64,000 nucleotides of DNA, from assembly GCA_025765595.1 (NCBI GenBank), contig JAIVFH010000017.1, positions 1 through 64,000 on the forward strand, written 5' to 3'. Below are positions 1 through 8,288 of the stretch, in pieces. Origin of the DNA: Obelidium mucronatum. Taxonomy: Eukaryota; Chytridiomycota; Chytridiomycetes; Chytridiales; Chytriomycetaceae. A program made the translations under genes and the position numbers. Below the pieces are notes generated by a model. The model was not told the DNA's origin. It saw only the letters and a list, made by a program, of their open reading frames with translations, and did no database searches. Each line of letters begins with the position of its first letter. Position 1 is the first letter of the stretch.

Positions 1-1
1 C

Positions 2-3000
2 ACAAAGAGATTCCTTAACAGTGTCCTCGACAGATTCCACACGATAGACCTTGATAGAATTAAGGTCACTGACCAAGACGGCAACAGCTATATTGAATTC
101 GACAGTGAGGAAGTCAAAGTAGAAGTGGCAAAACAAATGAGGGAATGGTTCCACAGAAGACCAGATAAAGAATTCAAAGAGAACTCAATATTCCTCGACG
201 CGTACAAACCATTGGAAAGTGTAAACGAGAGCATCTATGAGCCTATGAAAGCAACAGTCACAGAATTCGAAGTTGCCACAGCATTGGAACAGCTTGGGAC
301 CAAAAAAGCCCCAGGAACCAGTGGAATAACCAAAGAGCTAATCTCCAAGGGAGGAAGAGAAAGCTGGAAACTTATAGTAAAAATGATTCAAACAAGTGAG
401 GAATACATGGACTCCCCAACCAGTTGGCTGCAAGGAATCATAAACCCAATCCCAAAGAACCAAGACTGGGGTGCTGATATATACTCAACAAGACCTATTG
501 CACTCTTAGAAACACTATACAAACTTCAGGAAATGGTTAAAAAGAACAGACTTATTCCTATCCTGGAAAGAAATAATGTGTTGAAAGGGAGAAACTGCTC
601 AGTCCTTCCTGGAGAATCAACAGACCCAGTTATACACTGTGTAAAGGCAATCATAGACCACTGCATCGAAACCAAGAAAGAATGCTACATACTCCTGAAC
701 GACATCAAAAAGGCATTTGACTCAGTAAGCCCAAGGGCAGTAATGAGAAGCCACAGAAGAATTAAGATCCCATATTGCTACTCAGCGTGGAAATTCAACA
801 CACAACAAAGACTCACAGCAAAAATAAGAACTGCAATTGGGGAAACTGAACAAATACAAATTGGAACAATGATTCAACAGGGGTCAGTCCTCGCGCCTAT
901 AGAATGGAGAATATTCTGGGACACAATCCTATGCGTGATTGACCAAGAGACCAAGGGAATAACACTAGAAGCAAAGGTTAAAACCAAATTCAATGGGAAA
1001 AGATGGGAAACAGAGACGCTATCAGAAGACATAGCTGCACTGGCATATGTAGACGACACCAGCACTGCCGCTGGCAATTGGGAAGAGCTGGAAAAGCAAG
1101 CAGCCCTACTATATGAATTCCAAGAAGGAAATACTATAAAATCCAACACCAAAAAGGTCAAAGTGATTGCCATCAACCCCACAAACCCCAAATCAACCCT
1201 GAAGTGGGGCGACCACAGCGAAGTGGAAGTCTTGGAAAAAGAACAAAGTGAGAGAATACTTGGAAACTACTTCTCAGCCGATAACTCAAACGCGAGAGCG
1301 ATAGAAGAGATACGCGCCCAAATTCAAGCCATGGTAAATATCCTGAAGGACAAAAGAATCACGGACAAAAGTGCTATCATGATCATAAACACTGTGCTAT
1401 TCCAACAAATAAGATACAAATGGCAGACAGTACCAGTGTCCTCCTGTGAAGTGGAAAAATGGTTCACCCCAATCCTAAGACTAGTAAAACAAAAAGCAAA
1501 ACAGCCAATTAGTCTGCCAACCTCCCAACTAAAACACTCACAGATATATAACCTAATTGACTGGAATGACCAATTTATGGTTGACAGTGTCAGCAACCTA
1601 ATGATACATGTGAACTCTGATGACCTGATTGGAAGAATAACCAAAATACGACTAGCAAACCTGCAAGAAGAACTTGCACTGCCGCACTGCCCTCTTGAGA
1701 CACCTTTCCCAGCCAAAGTAGGAAAAGGGACACACCATCTTGCCTCCACACTCAGCAGAATGTTCCAATACAACATTAGCGTAGAAGCAATTAGACACCT
1801 GAACCAGGAAGGGGCAGAAAGACCAGCCTTTGGGAAGGTAGAGGGGGGGAGAACCTCAATGTTTCATGCCATAGACAACTGGGCAATGTACAATGAAATC
1901 AAACCATACCTCAAGAAATGGAATATTCTATTTGTAGAACAAGTCCTATGTAGGAACAGCGAAAGAATACTCAGCCAGCAGGAAATGGCTATCAGATATC
2001 CAGGCTTCAAAGCAGGAAAAGAAAAATGGTTCAGCACCATCACACAGTTACTTCAAAAAACTACAGGGACAGGTGACCCCACAAGAATAACGAAGATAAC
2101 CAAAGAGACCCCAAACCCATTTGCTACCGAAAAATCAACCGCAAACCTACTAAGCCAAGTGAAGAAACAAGATATAGTATCATGGACAGACGAAAATGGA
2201 AGGAAAGAATATGGACAAATAACAAAGTACAAACTCGAAAACGGGAGAGTGGAGTACACATTGAAACACCTGAGAGTTGTGCCCCTTGAGACATGCCAAA
2301 GTATACAGACCCTCAGCAACTGGGATGGGGGAAAAGCACAAATCGGCTCATGCTGGGAAAAAAGCTGCCCAGGATGGCAAGGGGACTCCTGCATAATTGA
2401 ATGGAATGGAGAAATCCAAAGAGAGAAAGCAAAAGCCAAAGGGACCCACCCTGTAACTGTTGTAGACGAAAACGAACAAGAAACAGACATGGACGTGGAC
2501 ATATGGGAAATAGACAAGGCTTCACAAGAAGAAACAACATCAGATCCACATAGTGTAGATAACCTAAGCACAAAGAAAAGCCTACCATGGAGAACAGAAG
2601 CTTACGGGAACAGCGCACAAGACGGTGCAAACTGGGCCAAGAAATTCTTCAGTTGCAATGACACACAAACACTTGAAGCAATTGGGACCAGGATGGACAA
2701 AGGCCCAACCAACACACACGACATCATCTACACTGACGGATCCCTGAAAACCATTAACGGAAGGCCCAGCATAGCAGGGGCTGTGTTCGTCAGAGAAGGA
2801 ATCAGTAATGGAAGACAAGTGAACTTTAAACTAGAAGGGAACGCCCACTCAACAAATCCGGAACACATGGCAATGAATGCAGCACTTATTGGATGTGGGA
2901 ATGGCACAAGCACCATCAACATTGATAACATGGCTGTAATCACAACCTATGACAGACTCAAAGAGCTCAACTTCAATATTCACCCCAGAGAACTGAACAA

Positions 3001-4225
3001 GAAAGCAAATATAATGTCCACTGCCATCACATGCGAAATAATGAGAGAGAGAAGAAGGGAAGGAATGACACAAATCCCAGAAGTAAAACATGTGAAAGGC
3101 CACAGTGGCGAAGTAGGAAATGAGCAAGCTGACAAAGACGCCAATAAAGGCCACCTGGCCCCACTGCTAACACAGAATATGCATGCCCAGTCAAGCGTGC
3201 AATTCATTCTTAAAGCCAATGGGAGTATAATTGAAGGCGCCTATAGAAACAACCTCAAAGAAATTACCAAGGTCGCTGCACACCTGGAATGGATTGACCA
3301 ACCAAAACACAAGCACATCAAAGAGGTCCAAGACTTAGTTGACTTGGGACTCACCTTCACCGTAATCCAATGTGGGCACAAGACAACCTCACTGTTCACC
3401 AGTGAAAAACTTAGCCACTACCGGAAATACCTGATAAATGCTACACACAGACAGCTCCCAACCCAAAAGGAGATGAGACGAAGACACCAAGACCTATACC
3501 CAGATGGATGCTGTAGGGTATGCCTTACGGACGAGGAGGAAGAAACCAATGAACATCTATGGAACTGCCCAGTAACACAGGAGATCAGAGAAGAAATCAT
3601 GACCAACTTCATTGAAACACTGAGTACAAAAATTGAGGAAGAATGCCAGAAAGAAAACAAGGGGAAGCAACAGCAACCCAACCGCCCTGAGGAAGTAGGG
3701 TCAAGGTTGCCAACCAAGAGCAACCTGGAAGGGAAAATGGAAAAAGAGGATAATCTTACCCAGGAAGAAATCAGACAAAAACTAGGAAAATGGTTCAGAA
3801 ACTGGATGGGACGACCACTAACACAGCAAATAGAGGAAGAGGAAGATACAATGAACATGAAGACAGATAAATTCACATTTGAACAGGTTGCAGGGTATGG
3901 CCTAATACCGGAAGTAACACATGAATGCATCAAAAGATGTGGAGTCCAGAAAGCTGAAAGTATAAGGAGAATTATAATACAAACCTGGAAGGACCTAAGA
4001 TACAACGTAAAGGAAAAAATATGGAAGTACCGCAACGAAAGGACAATTGAATTTGAACTTACATGTGGAATCACCGAAAAAGCCAAGAACAAGGACAACC
4101 AAAAACACAAAAATCAAAAATGGAACAATATGCCAACTATGCGAAGGAGAAATAAACCCAACCGGGAACCACGAATGCTCAGGAAGAATGGGGAGAATCA
4201 AAAAGGCGATCAAAACTCTAATTGA
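2..4225 (+). CDS. LINE polyprotein: reverse transcriptase plus RNase H (5' partial)
   Basis: The frame is open from the window edge; the first possible initiators inside it are not real starts. Reverse transcriptase signatures are visible: an acidic palm motif (NDIKKAFDSV near base 700), the QGSVLAP block near 880 and the catalytic YVDD box near 1050. An RNase H domain follows: YTDGS near 2730, a conserved Glu region (NPEHMAMNAAL near 2860) and VKHVKGHSGEVGNEQADKDA near 3090-3140, carrying the last acidic residue. Near 3510 a CCRVC...HLWNC cluster looks like the zinc-binding region common after the RT/RNase H in such elements. No internal stop or frameshift lies before 4050, so this copy looks recently active. 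The C-terminus from about 4050 may be read in another frame (next entry). Confidence 0.9.
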   Translation, partial: TKRFLNSVLDRFHTIDLDRIKVTDQDGNSYIEFDSEEVKVEVAKQMREWFHRRPDKEFKENSIFLDAYKPLESVNESIYEPMKATVTEFEVATALEQLGTKKAPGTSGITKELISKGGRESWKLIVKMIQTSEEYMDSPTSWLQGIINPIPKNQDWGADIYSTRPIALLETLYKLQEMVKKNRLIPILERNNVLKGRNCSVLPGESTDPVIHCVKAIIDHCIETKKECYILLNDIKKAFDSVSPRAVMRSHRRIKIPYCYSAWKFNTQQRLTAKIRTAIGETEQIQIGTMIQQGSVLAPIEWRIFWDTILCVIDQETKGITLEAKVKTKFNGKRWETETLSEDIAALAYVDDTSTAAGNWEELEKQAALLYEFQEGNTIKSNTKKVKVIAINPTNPKSTLKWGDHSEVEVLEKEQSERILGNYFSADNSNARAIEEIRAQIQAMVNILKDKRITDKSAIMIINTVLFQQIRYKWQTVPVSSCEVEKWFTPILRLVKQKAKQPISLPTSQLKHSQIYNLIDWNDQFMVDSVSNLMIHVNSDDLIGRITKIRLANLQEELALPHCPLETPFPAKVGKGTHHLASTLSRMFQYNISVEAIRHLNQEGAERPAFGKVEGGRTSMFHAIDNWAMYNEIKPYLKKWNILFVEQVLCRNSERILSQQEMAIRYPGFKAGKEKWFSTITQLLQKTTGTGDPTRITKITKETPNPFATEKSTANLLSQVKKQDIVSWTDENGRKEYGQITKYKLENGRVEYTLKHLRVVPLETCQSIQTLSNWDGGKAQIGSCWEKSCPGWQGDSCIIEWNGEIQREKAKAKGTHPVTVVDENEQETDMDVDIWEIDKASQEETTSDPHSVDNLSTKKSLPWRTEAYGNSAQDGANWAKKFFSCNDTQTLEAIGTRMDKGPTNTHDIIYTDGSLKTINGRPSIAGAVFVREGISNGRQVNFKLEGNAHSTNPEHMAMNAALIGCGNGTSTINIDNMAVITTYDRLKELNFNIHPRELNKKANIMSTAITCEIMRERRREGMTQIPEVKHVKGHSGEVGNEQADKDANKGHLAPLLTQNMHAQSSVQFILKANGSIIEGAYRNNLKEITKVAAHLEWIDQPKHKHIKEVQDLVDLGLTFTVIQCGHKTTSLFTSEKLSHYRKYLINATHRQLPTQKEMRRRHQDLYPDGCCRVCLTDEEEETNEHLWNCPVTQEIREEIMTNFIETLSTKIEEECQKENKGKQQQPNRPEEVGSRLPTKSNLEGKMEKEDNLTQEEIRQKLGKWFRNWMGRPLTQQIEEEEDTMNMKTDKFTFEQVAGYGLIPEVTHECIKRCGVQKAESIRRIIIQTWKDLRYNVKEKIWKYRNERTIEFELTCGITEKAKNKDNQKHKNQKWNNMPTMRRRNKPNREPRMLRKNGENQKGDQNSN

Positions 4226-4742
4226 AGACCGAAAAGGAATTAGGAAAATACAACCCGGCTGGACCTCAACATCGAGTAGATACATGAATGCATACACAAA
4301 AAACGAAGAGTTCGAGTACAAACCCAAAATGGACCAGAAACCGGAAAACAAGGCCAGAAAACAGAGTACAACAGAAACCCAAAGAGCACAAGAAGGAAAA
4401 AGGAAGGAAAAGAGAAAACTAGAAGAACTGCAAGACTTTGAGGACAGAGCGTTCAAGGAACTAAGAAAAGGCAAAATGACACTGGATCAAATAAGCCAAG
4501 AGATAGCGGAAGAGAGGCAAAGACTGGGAATACCTGACGAGCTAGAGGAAGAGGAACCGTCACGCCCAAGGAAACCAACCACAGGAACAAGCCCAAGCCC
4601 AACACGAGGGGAACCCCAAGGAACAACCAACTGCCAAGGAGGAGAGGGAACGGGGGAGGAAACGGGGGAGGAGGGGAGGCGGGATGGGGGCTCTCTTTTT
4701 CCCCACAGGGGTTTTTTAATGAGGCCCCCGGAAGGTCTCTAA
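4047..4742 (+). CDS. Overlapping +1-frame ORF of the LINE with a CCHC-like knuckle
   Basis: This frame overlaps the end of the RT/RNase H frame by 179 nt and is shifted +1 relative to it. It encodes a highly charged Lys/Glu-rich protein. Near its start is a Cys-X2-Cys-X9-His-X-Cys cluster (CQLC...NHEC, about 4112-4165), and its tail is Pro/Thr/Gly-rich. The knuckle is seen only in this frame, while the tail of the upstream frame is low-complexity. It may therefore be the true C-terminus of the polyprotein, reached by frameshifting or by an undone one-base indel, or a separate ORF started by reinitiation. The sequence cannot decide between these. Confidence 0.55.
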   Translation: MNLNLHVESPKKPRTRTTKNTKIKNGTICQLCEGEINPTGNHECSGRMGRIKKAIKTLIEDRKGIRKIQPGWTSTSSRYMNAYTKNEEFEYKPKMDQKPENKARKQSTTETQRAQEGKRKEKRKLEELQDFEDRAFKELRKGKMTLDQISQEIAEERQRLGIPDELEEEEPSRPRKPTTGTSPSPTRGEPQGTTNCQGGEGTGEETGEEGRRDGGSLFPHRGFLMRPPEGL

Positions 4743-4947
4743 ATGTGGAAGCTCCTGGTGAGCTGGGGGATGGGAGGGGGGAGACGTTATGGGTGGGAGG
4801 TCTACAAAGGGGTTGGGGCACTAGCTGTGCCTACAAACCAGAATGTGGAGTCGGGTCTTATCATACTGCTTCAGGAATGGGGGAGGAATGGTAGTTCGGC
4901 AAGGTGTTTATTACAAAATACATCCACATCAAACAAAAAAAAAAAAA

Positions 4948-6077
4948 GCTGGACCCGTTGCCATCGCCTTGACTAGGAGGCCTGGAATGGGTTCAGTATG
5001 GTGTTTTTCTGATGCCATCGCGACATGCTGGACCCGTTGCCATCGCCTTGACTAGGAGGCCTGGAATGGGTTCAGTATGGTGTTTTTCTGATGCCATCGC
5101 GACATGCTGGACCCTTTGCCATCGCCTTGACTAGGAGGCCTGGAATGGGTTCAGTATGGTGTTTTTGATGCCATCGCGACATGCTGGACCCGTTGCCATC
5201 GCCTTGACTAGGAGGCCTGGAATGGGTTCAGTATGGTGTTTTTCTGATGCCATCGCGACATGCTGGACCCGTTGCCATCGCCTTGACTAGGAGGCCTGGA
5301 ATGGGTTCAGTATGGTGTTTTTCTGATGCCATCGCGACATGCTGGACCCGTTGCCATCGCCTTGACTAGGAGGCCTGGAATGGGTTCAGTATGGTGTTTT
5401 TCTGATGCCATCGCGACATGCTGGACCCGTTGCCATCGCCTTGACTAGGAGGCCTGGAATGGGTTCAGTATGGTGTTTCTGATGCCATCGCGACATGCTG
5501 GACCCGTTGCCATCGCCTTGACTAGGAGGCCTGGAATGGGTTCAGTATGGTATTTTTCTGATGCCATCGCGACATGCTGGACCCGTTGCCATCGCCTTGA
5601 CTAGGAGGCCTGGAATGGGTTCAGTATGGTGTTTTTGATGCCATCGCGACATGCTGGACCCGTTGCCATCGCCTTGACTAGGAGGCCTGGAATGGGTTCA
5701 GTATGGTGTTTTTCTGATGCCATCGCGACATGCTGGACCCGTTGCCATCGCCTTGACTAGGAGGCCTGGAATGGGTTCAGTATGGTGTTTCTGATGCCAT
5801 CGCGACATGCTGGACCCGTTGCCATCGCCTTGACTAGGAGGCCTGGAATGGGTTCAGTATGGTGTTTTTCTGATGCCATCGCGACATGCTGGACCCTTTG
5901 CCATCGCCTTGACTAGGAGGCCTGGAATGGGTTCAGTATGGCGTTTTTGATGCCATCGCGACATGCTGGACCCTTTGCCATCGCCTTGACTAGGAGGCCT
6001 GGAATGGGTTCAGTATGGCGTTTTTGATGCCATCGCGACATGCTGGACCCGTTGCCATCGCCTTGACTAGGAGGCCG
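4948..6077 (+). repeat. 79/77-bp minisatellite array, 14 full units plus a partial
   Basis: Units start at 4948, 5027, 5106, 5183, 5262, 5341, 5420, 5497, 5576, 5653, 5732, 5809, 5888, 5965 and a partial one at 6042. Each begins GCTGGACCC(G/T)TTGCCATCG. Spacing is 79 or 77 bp; the only length difference is a dinucleotide in the T-rich stretch before GATGCCATCGCGACAT. Point variants include GGACCCG versus GGACCCT and GGTGTT versus GGCGTT. The units are otherwise almost identical, so the array is young or kept homogeneous. The last unit breaks off at about 6077 into unique sequence. No transcription unit is evident in the array. Confidence 0.97.
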
Positions 6078-7675
6078 AGGCCTGGAGAAAACACTCCTTT
6101 GGATTCAGCAACTAGTTCGTCTTCCGCAACTGGGACTCGTGAGTAGTTTCTTTATTTCTTACTGTGCAAGATATCGCTCACAAACAACAGGTCATTGAAA
6201 ACTTGGAACGCGAACTACAGCAGTTCAAGAGCATGGGTGCTTCACCAAACCCTGTATTCGCCAGCATACAACCTGCAGAATCATTATTCGGTGGTCCAGG
6301 AAGTCGCGGTGTAAGTTTGGAGCATGAAGTCTCATTATTGAGGCTGGAAATCCGTAATAAGGAAGAGGAGTTGGCATCTGTTCACCGGTCGTACAAGCAA
6401 GTTATTGCAGACATGGAAGAAAAGATGAGTAATGTCGTGAAATTGAACAAATCCAGCGTTCAATCCATGGAGTTGTATCGCGATGAATTGTTGAAAAAGA
6501 CGGATCGCTTGGAAGCTGTGGAGGAAGAGTTGTTCAAGTTGAAGTCGAATATTCCAGCCGCATTACGGGACACTCCGGATACAAGGTAATTTTGATTGAG
6601 ATGGTTATATTCGCTCTTCTCTTACGTTGTTGTATAGCATGCTTGATATTTCAAAGTACGACGAAGCTATCAACAGAGCGGGAGAAACATCAAAAACTTG
6701 GACAGTCTGCTATCCGCTACTAATCGGGGTTCAAGACCGGCTCCTGTTCTCGCCCGCGTTGAAAAAGCCGAGATTTTGGATGTGCTCACATCTCAAATTG
6801 GAGCATTGCTCAAATCGACAGAGACGAACGTATCCATTTCCCGTTCCGAAGTTTCTGCTATGAAGGACCATTCCAAGGAAGTTGAAAAGGCGTGTGATAG
6901 TTTGAGACAAGAAAATTCAAGCTTAAAGGCCAGAGGATATAACAGCCGTGATATGGGACGTCGGGAGCAAGAACTGGTTGCCGATGTTCAGGCATTGGAG
7001 CGGCAATTGCACGAAGAACGCAAGGTTCACGAACGGCGATTAATGGACCGAGAAGCCGAATGGCAGCGAACGAGAGAGGACGACATGAGGCGTCGTGGGA
7101 GCGAATTCGGTAACGACCGAATGGACGATGCTCTTCGAGTTTTCAGTTCCCAAAAAGAGCACCTCGAGCATGACTTTTGGTTGAGGGACAACCAAATACG
7201 CACACTCGAAATTCGCATCCAAGAATTATTACAAGAAGCAGAATCTCCAAGACGTGGAGGGGGAAGTAGACGCGAGATGGAATTAGAGCGGGATTTGCAA
7301 GCTTCATTTAATCAAATTCGTGACTTGAAAAACCAAATCGGCAGTTTAGACCATGTAAGTTTTTCTCTGGTTTTTTCTGTCCCTTTGTTAACGCAGTGTT
7401 CAGGCTCGCAAAGAAGCGGAGACTCATTTCGCCCTTGAGAAGGAACGCTCCAAACGTCTGTCTACCAAAGCGGATGATTTAAAACGACGTTACCAGTACC
7501 AGCAACGCTTGTTGGAGGATCAAGAAGAGTCAATCAATAGCGCCTTGCGTCCAGCTCCTCGCGGAGGAACTGTTGAAGACCAGGTTTGTATTGTATTGCC
7601 ATGTTGATACACCCTGTCCTTTTTTGTAATCAGTCTTCCAAGCTCTCTTTTCCAATCGGCGGTCGCGGTTTTTAA
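6027..7675 (+). CDS. Coiled-coil protein whose first exon starts in the satellite
   Basis: Proposed exons 6027-6138, 6171-6585, 6667-7354, 7404-7583 and 7634-7675 join in frame to 478 codons. The first in-frame ATGs (6015, 6027) lie in the last satellite unit; no better start is visible. The protein is almost wholly predicted coiled coil: heptad-rich Glu/Lys/Leu/Gln stretches, an Arg-rich segment around EWQRTREDDMRRRG, and a short basic C-terminus ending GGRGF. I do not recognise the family; a cytoskeletal or centrosomal role is only a guess from composition. The 3' splice site of intron 2 is the least certain. The last two exons overlap the antisense gene at 7520-8044. The original N-terminus may have been lost when the satellite expanded. 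Confidence 0.6.
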
Positions 7676-8044
7676 ATATGCGTTGAGTTTAGGGTAGTTG
7701 ACGGAGTGGTCGCACATTCCGGCGTTGCATTTGGGTGGTGGCGGTGGTTTTTTGATGAGAGATTCTGGTGAGGGAATAGCAAGGCCCAAGTTGTGGCCTT
7801 GTTGAAGCGCGTTGGCGGCAAGATCCTTGTTTTTCTTGCTTTTCGCCCAAGATGGGGTGATGAAGAATGTTGCAGAAAGATTGTTACTCTGTAGAACGGT
7901 GAGAGTTTTGTTTGTTAGGCTTCTGAAGACAAGGGTACTCTTGTTGTCTTGGCAACGGGGCATGTACAATCCAGAAGAAGAAGTTGCAAGAAGAGGCTGA
8001 ATAAATAATGCAGTAGCGAAGAAAAGCGTCGTGAACGTGTGCAT
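7520..8044 (-). CDS. Secreted NodB-like (chitin deacetylase-like) pseudoenzyme
   Basis: A single exon of 174 codons from ATG at 8044. The N-terminus is a clear signal peptide: short, then a hydrophobic core (LFFATALFIQPLLA). The mature part has NNLSATFFITPSWAKS followed by LQQGHNLGLAIPSPESL. This resembles the ATFF...GHEIGNHTWSHP core of the polysaccharide deacetylase (NodB) fold. The metal-binding Asp-Asp motif before it and the His-X3-His motif after it are absent, so catalysis is unlikely. A Pro5 run and two Cys follow. The 3' end overlaps the last exons of the convergent coiled-coil gene, so the true C-terminus may differ. Assignment rests on a short similarity; it could also be a decaying gene. 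Confidence 0.5.
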   Translation of the reverse strand: MHTFTTLFFATALFIQPLLATSSSGLYMPRCQDNKSTLVFRSLTNKTLTVLQSNNLSATFFITPSWAKSKKNKDLAANALQQGHNLGLAIPSPESLIKKPPPPPKCNAGMCDHSVNYPKLNAYLKTATADWKRELGRLITKKDRVYQHGNTIQTWSSTVPPRGAGRKALLIDSS

Positions 8045-8288
8045 TTTGTGAGTTGGTATTGTTTTTGTTTTCGAGGTGGATTTTTATTTCACCCACCCCT
8101 GGGAATACAATCATGACGGGACCCACATTCTTTTCATTCTCGCTTTGCAGATTTTCTATCTGCTACTATACATCCACGCGTTCTGAAAGGGCAGGCGAAT
8201 TCCGCTTGCCGCGCCACACAAAGAAACAGATTCCAAAAAAGCAATGTAAATATGTATTTTAAAAAAATTAACCATTTCCCCCAACTTT

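Larger units (their letters stand above)
1..4947 (+). mobile_element. LINE (non-LTR retrotransposon), 5' end outside window
   Basis: Seen: a long A-rich sense strand with a reverse transcriptase/RNase H reading frame open from base 2 to 4225, a second overlapping frame to 4742, about 200 nt of untranslated sequence, then an A-rich run at about 4932-4947. There are no long terminal repeats, and no integrase or protease in the visible part. The poly(A)-like 3' end and the RT-RNase H order fit I/Jockey/Tad-type LINEs. The endonuclease and first ORF would lie upstream of the window. The poly(A) run is followed at once by the first satellite unit, so the element probably sits inside the satellite array; the left flank cannot be seen. 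Confidence 0.9.

Noticed and set aside
4743..5055. Short + strand reading frames across the LINE tail and first satellite units
   Set aside because: They are chance frames; the satellite changes frame every unit because unit lengths are 77 and 79 bp.
4948..6077. CRISPR-like array
   Set aside because: The units are continuous 77/79-bp repeats without distinct spacers, in a eukaryotic genome.
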